64,000 nucleotides of DNA, from positions 593,343-657,342 of the forward strand of contig CM032659.1 of the NCBI GenBank assembly GCA_019095985.1, read 5' to 3'. This document shows positions 39,790 through 46,316 of this stretch, in pieces. A model generated the notes under the pieces. That model worked only from the letters and a program-made list of their open reading frames with translations. It was not told the DNA's origin and searched no databases. Positions within the stretch are counted from its first letter, which is position 1. Each line of letters starts with the position of its first letter. The position numbers and the translations under genes are program-made. Source of the stretch: Streblospio benedicti (Eukaryota; Annelida; Polychaeta; Spionida; Spionidae).

Positions 39790-40928
39790 CACCAAAAGCG
39801 TCGTCCGCCACATCGAATGGAGTGACGTCCGCGTTTAGACCCGTCGGTTCCGCTCCTGGCAGCTTGAATGGGAAGCTGAATTGTGATTCTCCGAGTCGCA
39901 GTCCGCGGGAAAGATTCGTGTCTAACGGGATGGACAATCAGCACCATAACGGGACGTCAGCTCCTCATGCGGACTTTGCCGTCGTGAATAAAGGACCGAT
40001 TCTGTCTAATCCGGCCAGTGCGTTCAATGCCTTCAAAAAGAGCCATTTGGAGTTTGGGAACAAAGCGTCTGGTGCGACGCCCCCCACTAACTCTCGAGGG
40101 CCAGTGCAAAGGTCAGGTGCAGTTCAGAGGTCATCGTCTGCTAGAACTCCGTCTGCCAATGTCACAGTGACTCCGGCATGTGCTAGCAGAACCCCTGGCA
40201 CAGCCGGCAGCCAGGCTGCTGCCAGCAAGTCCAATACACCCAGCAGCAGCCAGTCGAGGAAGTCACAGACGTCACAAGTCAGTGAAGAGTCGGCCAGAGA
40301 CTCGAAAATGTCGCAGGTTTCACAAGATTCACAGACCAGTCAAGTGGAAGTCAATAACAAAGACAAAAAGGACAATAACACTCCTCAGTTTCAAGTGAAA
40401 AGGCGTCAAGCTTTCAAAACTCCTCCTAGGTTGTGTCGTAGTCTCGACTACATTCCTAGTGATCTAGAGGACGGTGCTAGTGGTTCTTCTAGAGGGAATT
40501 CCCGGGCAATTTCGAGCAAATTCCCGAGCAAATTCCCGGGCGAATTCCCGAGCACACAGTCCACAACAAGGGGAACAGAACTTCAAAAATCTCGGCGACA
40601 TTTTGCCGATCACGTCGTTAATCAAGTCCCGTTTATTGCCAGACAACATCAGCCTTTCTTCCATGGAATCCGGATCGGAAATGTCGCGCTCAGATCCAGC
40701 GCTGAACTATGACTCTGGATCGACAGCGTACGAGTCGGAATACGACAACTACCGTCCAGGAATGGCGTCCGATGAGGATTACTTGTGCCGGAGCCCATCA
40801 GTGATATCGACATTGACATGTTTGACGATATCAATGTGGATAACGTCACTGTGAGCGACGTGTTTAACATTGATATGAATTTCTGCGCCATTCAGCCCAA
40901 TAATAATAAGCGTATTACCGAAGTTTGA
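14172..40928 (+). CDS. rutabaga/ADCY1-like: Membrane adenylyl cyclase, rutabaga/ADCY1 class (partial, spliced)
   Basis: Makes cAMP from ATP at the plasma membrane. Members of this class are normally stimulated by Ca2+/calmodulin and G-alpha-s. Joined exons give the C1a catalytic half (metal-binding Asp in [10 protein letters not shown] and in [19 protein letters not shown]), then a C1b remnant, TM7-11, then the C2a half ([35 protein letters not shown] with the phosphate-binding Arg and Lys), then a tail of several hundred residues. Wording such as [16 protein letters not shown] and a very long tail resemble fly rutabaga and ADCY1 more than ADCY3 or ADCY8. That assignment is from memory of the family and no search was run. 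TM1-6 lie outside or were not found, one exon near TM12 is missing, and the tail has several single-base frame breaks. Exon entries follow. Confidence 0.93.
14674..14785 (+). CDS. rutabaga/ADCY1-like: Cyclase exon: C1a metal site
   Basis: Acceptor TTGCAG, donor GCC|GTGAGT, ends in phase 0. Reads [20 protein letters not shown] then [17 protein letters not shown]. The Asp of FADIVG is the first metal-binding residue. The donor region is echoed at 14834-14853. Confidence 0.95.
14854..18519. other. Cyclase intron, AT-rich
   Basis: No exon. It holds the SINE at 16187-16425. Agreement between AGAAGTGCTGTCTG (18460-18473) and the exon start AGAAGCACTGTCTG is noted under findings. Confidence 0.6.
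16187..16425 (+). mobile_element. SINE body, near complete
   Basis: GTGGTGGGTGTTGAGCAAAC, a TAGGTACAGGTCTGGCAAG segment, CTGTATGCTCCCCTGGGCG, then GAATGACCTGGTGTAG. No tRNA head is seen. Confidence 0.8.
18520..18647 (+). CDS. rutabaga/ADCY1-like: Cyclase exon: C1a second metal Asp
   Basis: Acceptor TTGCAG, donor GC|GTGAGT, ends in phase 2. Reads [20 protein letters not shown] then [19 protein letters not shown]. The Asp of LGDCYY is the second metal ligand. It follows a 3.7-kb intron. Confidence 0.95.
19306..19464 (+). CDS. rutabaga/ADCY1-like: Cyclase exon: C1a core
   Basis: Acceptor CCCAG, donor GG|GTAACC. Reads [20 protein letters not shown] then [20 protein letters not shown] and [13 protein letters not shown]. 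Phase is consistent on both sides. A 70-bp-arm hairpin begins 38 bases after the donor. Confidence 0.95.
19503..19688. repeat. Long intronic hairpin, about 70-bp arms
   Basis: Left arm 19503-19572 and right arm 19618-19688 are reverse complements with only a few mismatches. The loop is about 45 bases, and each arm carries a GGACGGACGGACG-type block next to the loop. No coding capacity. Either a young foldback element or a hairpin-RNA source. Confidence 0.88.
20463..20610 (+). CDS. rutabaga/ADCY1-like: Cyclase exon: end of C1a
   Basis: Acceptor CCACAG, donor ATG|GTGAGT, ends in phase 0. Reads [20 protein letters not shown], then a basic and acidic stretch, then [15 protein letters not shown] plus a terminal FIVP matches the C1a end in ADCY1 enzymes. 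The donor is echoed about 31 bases further on. Confidence 0.93.
20640..21230 (+). repeat. Degenerate A-rich minisatellite
   Basis: Variants of AAAATCAGGGAATTTGAAAA and CTTGTAAAATG follow each other with irregular period (roughly 40-60 bases). It leads directly into the duplicated, broken C1b exon region. Confidence 0.8.
21244..21288 (+). pseudogene. Possible broken C1b exon, present twice
   Basis: After TTTGCAG the frame reads [15 protein letters not shown] and then stops. The phase fits splicing from 20610. The wording resembles the C1b segment after C1a in rutabaga-like cyclases, but no donor is visible. A second, differently damaged copy lies at about 21388-21434. Either this is a real exon in a poorly resolved stretch or a decaying duplicate. 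The next exon can be joined without it. Confidence 0.35.
21953..22189 (+). CDS. rutabaga/ADCY1-like: Cyclase exon: C1b to TM7 linker (two possible starts)
   Basis: Donor AGG|GTGAGA, phase 0. Two in-frame acceptors, each followed by GGCAAGCTGAC, lie 48 bases apart, at 21953 and 22001. The second gives [20 protein letters not shown], then [20 protein letters not shown] and [12 protein letters not shown]. The basic linker sits where calmodulin regulation is known in ADCY1, but no binding motif is claimed here. Confidence 0.8.
22190..22880. other. Cyclase intron
   Basis: AT-rich, nothing recognised beyond splice signals. Confidence 0.6.
22881..22978 (+). CDS. rutabaga/ADCY1-like: Cyclase exon: TM7
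   Basis: Acceptor TTTCAG, donor GAG|GTGAGT, ends in phase 2. Reads [20 protein letters not shown] then [13 protein letters not shown], a clear hydrophobic span. The last 12 exon bases plus donor are repeated exactly 28 bases downstream. Confidence 0.9.
23395..23479 (+). CDS. rutabaga/ADCY1-like: Cyclase exon: TM8
   Basis: Acceptor TTTCAG, donor AAG|GTGAGA, phase 0. Reads [20 protein letters not shown] then FLAARLK, one membrane span followed by a basic end. Confidence 0.9.
23831..23926 (+). CDS. rutabaga/ADCY1-like: Cyclase exon: TM9
   Basis: Acceptor TTTCAG, donor GTC|GTGAGT, 96 bases, phase 0. Reads [20 protein letters not shown] then [12 protein letters not shown]. Confidence 0.9.
24284..24388 (+). 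CDS. rutabaga/ADCY1-like: Cyclase exon: extracellular loop TM9-TM10
   Basis: Acceptor TTTAG, donor CAG|GTAGGC, phase 0. Reads [20 protein letters not shown] then [15 protein letters not shown]. It holds an N-T-T glycosylation sequon, as expected for the extracellular loop of the second membrane cassette. Confidence 0.85.
24461..24592. mobile_element. TTTACA/TGTAAA foldback element, copy 1
   Basis: Shares TTTACAGACTTGTTTACAAG and GGAAACTATC(G/A)TTCCCTG with 29071-29165 and ends GTTATTATCTCTTG, like the right end of copy 2. The left arm is degraded. Confidence 0.75.
24726..24889 (+). CDS. rutabaga/ADCY1-like: Cyclase exon: TM10-TM11
   Basis: Acceptor TTTCAG, donor CA|GTGAGT, ends in phase 2. 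Reads [20 protein letters not shown] then [20 protein letters not shown] and [13 protein letters not shown]. The next recognised exon starts in phase 0, so at least one exon is missing between them. Both ends are echoed in the neighbouring introns (24640-24655 and 24904-24921). Confidence 0.88.
24923..27163. other. Cyclase intron; expected TM12 exon not found
   Basis: AT-rich without a GC-rich exon-like block. Family structure and the phase change (2 into 0) both demand an exon here for TM12 and the second juxtamembrane helix. Confidence 0.6.
27164..27289 (+). CDS. rutabaga/ADCY1-like: Cyclase exon: start of C2a
   Basis: Acceptor GCTGCAG, donor ATG|GTACGT, 42 codons, phase 0 at both ends. 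Reads [20 protein letters not shown] then [23 protein letters not shown] is the C2a entry motif. Confidence 0.94.
27891..28037 (+). CDS. rutabaga/ADCY1-like: Cyclase exon: C2a
   Basis: Acceptor TTGTAG, donor GAG|GTGAGG, 49 codons, phase 0. Reads [20 protein letters not shown] then [20 protein letters not shown] and NEIITDFDE, a near-textbook C2a segment. Confidence 0.96.
28341..28477 (+). repeat. Tandem decoy 3' splice sites, 45/44/45-bp units
   Basis: Three head-to-tail copies of a unit starting CAGCTGTTGAA, each with its own TGTATGTTTCAG-type acceptor, run into the true acceptor at 28475-28477. Use of copy 1 or 3 would give LLNEDQ-stop and copy 2 LLNKTNDPV-stop. Confidence 0.95.
28478..28576 (+). 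CDS. rutabaga/ADCY1-like: Cyclase exon: C2a, [11 protein letters not shown]
   Basis: Acceptor TTTCAG, donor CAG|GTGTGA, 33 codons, phase 0. Reads [20 protein letters not shown] then [22 protein letters not shown] carries the adenine-contacting Lys of C2. Three near-copies of the acceptor and first codons lie just upstream. Confidence 0.96.
28771..28888 (+). CDS. rutabaga/ADCY1-like: Cyclase exon: C2a
   Basis: Acceptor TTTCAG, donor ATAG|GTGAGC, ends in phase 1. Reads [20 protein letters not shown] then [31 protein letters not shown] matches the rutabaga-type wording. Confidence 0.95.
28993..29198. mobile_element. TTTACA/TGTAAA foldback element, copy 2
   Basis: 206 bp. Ends are perfect inverted repeats (CACAAGAGAAAATAACATG ... 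CATGTTATTTTCTCTTGTG), with arms extending about 75 bases and internal TTGTAAACAGG repeats. No coding capacity; a MITE-like element. Confidence 0.85.
29651..29857. mobile_element. MITE with TACTGTAAAACTAGAA end, copy A
   Basis: Starts TACTGTAAAACTAGAAATG and ends GTTCTAGTTTTCCAGTA, inverted termini. The interior is shared with 31413-31623 (GTAAAGTAGGTCCAGGATGG). A TA target site is compatible with the flanks. Confidence 0.85.
30313..30437 (+). CDS. rutabaga/ADCY1-like: Cyclase exon: C2a catalytic core
   Basis: Acceptor GACCAG, donor CAG|GTACGC. Reads [20 protein letters not shown] then [20 protein letters not shown]. The Asp of QYDIW (adenine contact) and the Asn and Arg of NVASR (transition state) are all present, so the active site looks intact. 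Confidence 0.97.
30913..30985 (+). CDS. rutabaga/ADCY1-like: Cyclase exon: C2a
   Basis: Acceptor TTTCAG, donor AAAG|GTAGGT, ends in phase 1. Reads [20 protein letters not shown] then VNIK; joined to the next exon it gives the IKGKGEM motif. Confidence 0.95.
31413..31623. mobile_element. MITE with TACTGTAAAACTAGAA end, copy B
   Basis: Same orientation and length as copy A, with clean inverted ends TACTGTAAAACTAGAA and TTCTAGTTTTACAGTA. About 85 per cent similar to copy A by eye. Confidence 0.88.
31624..32841. other. Cyclase intron
   Basis: AT-rich; nothing recognised. Confidence 0.6.
32842..32987 (+). CDS. rutabaga/ADCY1-like: Cyclase exon: end of C2a and start of tail
   Basis: Acceptor CTCCAG, donor AAG|GTAAGC, ends in phase 0. 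Reads [20 protein letters not shown], closing C2a with the phosphate-binding Lys, then a proline-rich stretch and [11 protein letters not shown]. The tail starts here. Confidence 0.93.
32988..34042. other. Cyclase intron
   Basis: AT-rich; nothing recognised apart from a doubled TATTTCTCAG before the acceptor at 34042. Confidence 0.6.
34043..34169 (+). CDS. rutabaga/ADCY1-like: Cyclase exon: C-terminal tail
   Basis: Acceptor TTTCAG, donor GCAG|GTCGGT, ends in phase 1. Reads [20 protein letters not shown] then [20 protein letters not shown]. It is low in complexity and rich in Ser; no domain is recognised. Confidence 0.85.
34872..34985 (+). CDS. rutabaga/ADCY1-like: Cyclase exon: tail, one-base frame break
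   Basis: Acceptor CGGCAG, donor GAG|GTCAGC. The entry frame reads [12 protein letters not shown] and then stops at 34926. The sensible continuation, [20 protein letters not shown], lies one base over, and the shift maps to the G run at 34908-34910. The exit phase fits the next exon. One extra G in the consensus is the simplest reading. R-R-L-S would be a typical PKA target site. Confidence 0.78.
35376..35491 (+). CDS. rutabaga/ADCY1-like: Cyclase exon: tail
   Basis: Acceptor CATTAG, donor AG|GTGGGT, ends in phase 2. Reads [20 protein letters not shown] then [19 protein letters not shown]. Low complexity. Confidence 0.8.
35492..36312. other. Cyclase intron
   Basis: AT-rich; nothing recognised. 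CAGTGGCAGATCG near 35574 may be a remnant of the repeat seen at 13088. Confidence 0.5.
36313..36484 (+). CDS. rutabaga/ADCY1-like: Cyclase exon: tail, frame uncertain
   Basis: Acceptor CTGCAG, donor AAG|GTGGGT. The entry phase gives NINMGGG, and the length returns to phase 0 for the next exon. The middle is more protein-like in the next frame ([20 protein letters not shown]). Two compensating single-base errors in G and C runs would explain this. A roughly 210-bp satellite begins directly at the donor. Confidence 0.65.
36485..38070 (+). repeat. Intronic satellite, about 210-bp units, higher-order
   Basis: Five to six units built on TTTTTGAAATTG, AACAAAATATTTATTCA, TTTCTTTATTGTTGTAGTAA and ATTGCAACCCACCACC. 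The first unit starts at the splice donor. A separate block of about 180 bases (37285-37475) recurs at about 37900-38068, so a larger section was also duplicated. Confidence 0.9.
38071..38880. other. Cyclase intron end
   Basis: AT-rich. It holds two TGACGTCA palindromes, at 38136-38143 and 38821-38828, the latter 52 bases before the terminal exon. Confidence 0.6.
38881..40928 (+). CDS. rutabaga/ADCY1-like: Cyclase terminal exon: long tail with polyQ
   Basis: Acceptor CACCAG; stop TGA at 40926-40928. About 680 residues. In order: an Ala/Pro/Ser-rich part, an Asp run near 39050-39070, SVSIKA-like basic stretches, a run of 14 Gln at 39747-39788, a Ser/Gln-rich part (SQTSQV repeats), an N-S-R-A tetrapeptide repeat near 40490-40555, an acidic Tyr/Ser part ([16 protein letters not shown]), and an end in [13 protein letters not shown] ... 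NNNKRITEV. The frame breaks at about 39590, 40505 and 40785. An inverted second copy at 46317-49329 breaks at other bases, so these look like consensus errors. GC falls sharply after the Gln run. Confidence 0.85.
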
Positions 40929-41989
40929 TGGTTGTTATTTGATGGTTTAGGTTATATTGCTGTCTGTATGGGAAACAAAACAGAGAATAACTTGTCATTT
41001 GGAAATATCCTTTATAAAGTTTTTGCACCCATAGATTTTGTTTTTTTTTAGTTTCACTCTGAAAACTAGATTTCTTACCAATATTGCAAAATGTTGTTAG
41101 AATAAAGATCTTGGAAGTTGTTAACGTGGATCACTGGGACAAAACAGCGCGACAAGGTAGAAGAAATCTGGTTTTCTGAGTTCCTAACATAATGTAGAGA
41201 ACTTTATTTAGAGATTAATTTATTTGAATTACATTGATGTTGAAGTACAAAAGACGGTGACATCAGGTGGCTGGGTTATGTGAGCTGGTGTGTGTCAGGA
41301 ATTAGGAGTCTAAAGACAATTTTTTTACCAGTGGTGTAACTGCTACATGTGTTTTGTGACCCTTCATATATTTTTGCTGTGTTGAATTTAGAATGAACCC
41401 AGTATATATTTGTTTTGGAGAATTAGAAAGAAAAAGCTTCAGTTTAAGTTGTGTTGTATTTCTAATATCATTGTGATTAAGTTTAACATATTTGGTGTGA
41501 TAAAGACATGGTTTCATTATCATATTCACGAAAGACAAATGGATCAGCAGATATGATCTTTTAAATATGTCATTGAAATGGGGGCTTTCAGAAGAAATTT
41601 TCTTATTTGAAGGATCTTTTATATTTAGGCAATTCTATATTCTATATGATATGAGAGGTCTATCCACGGATTCAGTAGCCTTTGATAATTAATTGAATAA
41701 ACGTTCAATATTAGAACATCAGAGCTAAGGTTATGTGCAATTTTAATTTCGTACTATCCATTAGATTTCATAACATAACATGGTTAATACTGGCTAGTAC
41801 ATGTACCTGCTTGCTGTATTTTTAGTGATAGATATGTGTACTTGATTAACAAAAGAACAAATTTAAAATATTTCTATCAGCAATCAACATTACAACTTCA
41901 ATATGTTCACTAATAATTATTCAATTTACTGAAAAAGTACCGTATGTCATTGCAACTAAATCTTCGATTTTTGATGCATGAATTATTCA
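38955..41989 (+). repeat. Left arm of a 3-kb inverted duplication
   Basis: This stretch (most of the terminal cyclase exon plus about 1 kb of 3' UTR) recurs in reverse orientation at 46317-49329. UTR parts differ at only a few per cent of bases by eye. The GC-rich exon part differs more, with many small indels. Both copies have 14 CAG units. Confidence 0.93.
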
Positions 41990-43600
41990 GTGATAATTTA
42001 CTTTTGCATTTTAAAGGCTCATATAAATATAAAGCAATATATAGCTGGAACATTTTAATGGCTATTTATTTATTTTAATTGTTTATTAGTTTAAATTTGC
42101 AAATTAAATTGCGTAAATATTTATAAAATGCAGTTTTCTCTAATGGTAATATTATTATACAAAGTGAACTCTGGCCTAGAAAGCTTCACAGTGTTTTTTG
42201 TTCTATTGTTTGCGGAGGATTATCAAGCTATATATTTCAGGGTTGCATAGCTGGACCATAGTGTTACTATAGATATATTTTATTACAATTACATGTCAAT
42301 TGTATAACTTTATAGATAATTTATTTTCGATTTTTATATGTTGAGCAAGATTTTGTATATATTTGAGATGAGACTTACTTTTTTCAACGTTCATGATACA
42401 AGAAAAAGTCTTCATTTAAACTTTACTTGTAATTTATATATATCAATGTCATGTTATCAGATGCAGTTGGACCTCTTTTAGTCAACTTTGCAAGAAAGAA
42501 ATAATCTATTCAATATAGCTGAACTTTTCAATTATCAAGGGCAATTTTAATTGACAAATGGAAATTGACATTTCTCGAGTCATAAATAAATATGAAGTAT
42601 CAGAGTTTGGAATAAATGGGTCTAACTGCACTGCATTTTAGGCTGTGACATGTGAATGGGAACGCAGCGTTTCTGTCAAAAGATGCATACACACGATATA
42701 TTTACTTTAAATGTCAATGTTGTGCGTTGTAATTTATATTTATTGTCTCCATGTGTAATTCGGACAAAGCAATTGAGTGTGATCAAACCTAGATGTACAC
42801 ATTTTTATACATATCATACTTTGAAATAAGTGAATCTCATTTCGATTTACGAATGACAGTAGTTTGTATGTAAAGCGCCCCGTGATATGAAAGTCCTAGT
42901 ATTTTATACCATTAATTATGCAGCGTGAGTTTGATTATTTATGGATTTACTCTTTTTGAAAGTAGATGATTAGATGCTTTTTAAAGCTTTGAATGGTTGT
43001 TTCTTAGTAGGAAAGGTTGTTATGCCATAAATACAATAATGGGACGGTAGAACAGGAAAACTCTATGTTTTGGATTTCAGAAATGGAGGACAAGTCTTTT
43101 GTTTACTTTTAAAATATGCAGCATCTATAATATAGCATGAAGAGAATTGCGTAGTAGAGATTAGAATCATACCAAAGGAGTGTTTGTTTTGTTTGAGTAT
43201 CTGTTAAGTGGGAAACAATTAATTTTCCAAGGAACGTAGTCACATTAAGGTAAAAATATGCTTCAATTGAAAAATTGTTAAATTTACAGATGTTTAATAT
43301 AAATGTTCAAATCATGAAAATCCAGTTAAATGAAAGATACAGATGGAATTTAATATATGACATCAAAAATAGATATGAATGATATGTTTTGTTAACAGAT
43401 GTGTTGCAATGTTTTCATGGTGTAGCACTTGAATGTAGAAATTAAACTTGATTATGAACAGATTTAATGTAAATGCCCAAAAATAAATTATTTGTAAATC
43501 ACCACAACTGTTTGTGTGTTTTCCAATTATTGTGACAATTGATAAGGATAAAGATGTTACTGGTTTGGGATAAAATGGCAAGAAAAAATACTGTCTGAAC
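40929..43600 (+). other. Probable cyclase 3' UTR and downstream flank
   Basis: AT-rich, no gene. The first kilobase is conserved between the two inverted copies, as expected of a UTR or recent duplicate. AATAAA-type signals occur near 42587 and 43485, but the true cleavage site cannot be chosen from sequence. Confidence 0.45.
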
Positions 43601-46164
43601 ATTCAACATTGTAATTAACCCTTGCAAATATACCCTTGTTGCAGCAAAATGCAACTAAGGACAAAAAATAAGACAATCTGAAACCCTCAACCTTTCATGG
43701 CTGACATTCCCCTGGATGCCCAAATCCTGGCTAGGAGTTCCCCCTCAAAATCAGAAAGCACAGTTATTCTTAAACCTAGGTTGCCCATCTGGACAACCAG
43801 CCTCAAATCGTAGGTCGGGCGGGTGATATTCTTGGTCGTCCAAAAAAAGTATGCTTAATTAATTATTTTGTTTTTAAAGTTAAGATTTTACCAGTTATTG
43901 ATGTTTAAAGAATCCCATGTTTATGTGGATAATGTATGCTGATATGAAAAAAATAGTGGATGGCAAAAGTTTCTTTTTACAATATTTCAAAATTAAAAAA
44001 AAACAACATGAAACGCCCTTTCGGACTAGTCAACTTGAAGGCTGAGTTCAGTTCAGTTCATTCCATTGTAATCCTTTGGATGGTTAGCGTAAGATTTATT
44101 AGCCAAACACTATTCCACTCTGGATATGCAACTACCCCAGGCGACTGAGTACCTGATGCCCTCTCCCCACTAGTGCTGCCACAATGCAGCACCCGCCAAC
44201 ACCAGGACCCTGGAGGCATGAGTGGCCCTTGGATACTTCGAGAGGAACCAAGGGGGCAAGTCAGCCTCGGGGCCACCCCGAGGGGTAAATGCCGGGAGGA
44301 TGAAGGACATAGTGGCTTTATTCAATGATACTGTTCGATGTAAGAGTGGAGACCGGTGGTTGTCGAGCTACTCCATAGGTCCTAAGAGGCACAGTGGTCG
44401 TGAGTCACCTTGATAAAACATAGGTCATCAGAGATGACCAAACGACCAATTATTGTGCTGGCTGCGAAAAATATCATCAATCCTCCCCTCCGATGCTAGG
44501 GTAATTAAACTACTTACTTATCCATTTGTCTGTGGCTAGACTTACCTATTCTACAAAAAATTTAAAAGAAACTTTCAAGCCACTGCCTTCTCTTTCGAAT
44601 CTTCTGTTTAGAAAAGCTATTGGCGCTAACATAGGTATTCAAATCTAAACCACAGAGACGCTATTTCAATTTAATGACCTAGGCATATGAGATGTGGAGA
44701 GGACGTTTTGAAACTTGAGTAAAATATAAATTAAGTTATCATATCTATGATGTCCGAGTGTGTGTTGTTTAGAAAAACGAGAAGGCAGTTTGTTTTATAA
44801 TCATGTTTTGTACAGAAACAAATAACATTTAATTCTTCCAATACATAGGTTATATATGGCATAGTACCCGGATCATGGGATGCACAGCAGTTATTTACAT
44901 TCATGTGACATAAGCTGTTTACATCAAATTACAAGTACAACAGTGTAAGTCATATAAACACATTCGGTCAGTCTGATATTAATAAGGGCACTGCCTGTAT
45001 AATATGCATTGTATGGACACTAATATAAGAAAACAGAACGTTCTAATATAATAATATACTCAGTTATGTACTTGTTTATAATAAAAAGTATAAGAAAACA
45101 AAAATATTCCAAGATCACAATGCACTCAGCTAATTCATCAATCAATCATGGACCAGTTAAAGTTGCACAAGTCAATGTTATTTGTGGTGCCTGCAACTGA
45201 TTGTGAGTTTTTTGTTTTGTTTTATTCAATATATCCTTCCACATCTGTAAGCAAAATTTGGTGATCTCCAAAAGCGTTCACACCTATCCTCTATTTGTTA
45301 CTTCTGCGAATATCATGTTATCCAGTATCCTGTCAGATTACATTGAATTTGTTCTTAAACATTGGAAAAGAAGCTTGGACTATTAATATTGTTATTATAT
45401 TATTTGCTTTTCTTTGCTAAACCTCAATACTATTGTCTATGCTTTCTATTACCAGATACAAATGCAACTGCATCAATTAAATGGGCTTTGAGAAAAATAA
45501 AACTCATTTCAAAGCCCATTGATGCAGTTGCCTTTGATCAAATACAATGTCCAAAAATCAATATATATAAAATAAACATAACCCTCCTGTGCTCATCTCA
45601 TCTTTGTTCTTGTGATTCACATAACGGCCACATGTCAGTAATCCTTGCAAACTTGAAGTACTTGCACACTTACTTATTACACCAAACACCAAATTGTTCA
45701 ACAACCCTGGAAAAGTACATTCACCTTTTCACATTGAAGATTCCAGTAACACTAGATTGGGTCTTTTGATGTGTTTTTCATAGTAATATTTGTCAACATG
45801 CTTCCATCTTGGAGATGGTATAAGATATGTTCTTCATTTGTACATTTTAAAGCTTCAACTATTAGCTGCATCCTCTGTTATTACATACACTTGCAGATGG
45901 ATCATTTTAATGTGACCTTCATTAGGGGTCAACCTGGAGCATTGCAATTGGTTTTTCACGACCTGGGGGTTGACGGTCAGCGCTGATCTCCTGTGACCTG
46001 GGGCAGCTCGTCATGGGAGTATCAGCACCCGGCAGCAGCTCTTTACCATTTGCACTACATTGTTGTGATGTTGGTGTAAAGTTGTGTTTGCTAATGATTG
46101 TGTGAAGTTGTGTCTCTATTATGTTGCTATTCTTCTGGGGTATGGACGAGCTATAATGCTGTGT
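43601..46164. other. Flank before the gap; no gene recognised
   Basis: Contains a GC-richer block at about 44120-44410 with no recognised coding content and a 77-base hairpin at 45459-45535. The rest is AT-rich. Confidence 0.45.
45459..45535. repeat. 77-base hairpin of precursor-microRNA size
   Basis: Arms GCAACTGCATCAAT / TGATGCAGTTGC and ATGGGCTTTG / CAAAGCCCAT pair, with a small bulge and a loop of about 17 bases. Single hairpin; no copy seen elsewhere in the window. Confidence 0.8.
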
Positions 46165-46264
46165 NNNNNNNNNNNNNNNNNNNNNNNNNNNNNNNNNNNN
46201 NNNNNNNNNNNNNNNNNNNNNNNNNNNNNNNNNNNNNNNNNNNNNNNNNNNNNNNNNNNNNNNN
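46165..46264. other. Assembly gap, 100 N
   Basis: Exactly 100 N. The inverted cyclase copy starts 53 bases beyond it, so the join across it is suspect. Confidence 1.
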
Positions 46265-46316
46265 AACAACCTTTTGGTACTTTTCGGCTGGAAACATTGC
46301 CCTACAGAAGGGACTA

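Noticed and set aside
39485-39838. Frame with a long Ala run at the CAG repeat
   Set aside because: The Gln frame continues into the conserved Ser/Gln-rich tail, and the Ala frame does not; its start is a shifted reading of the same exon.
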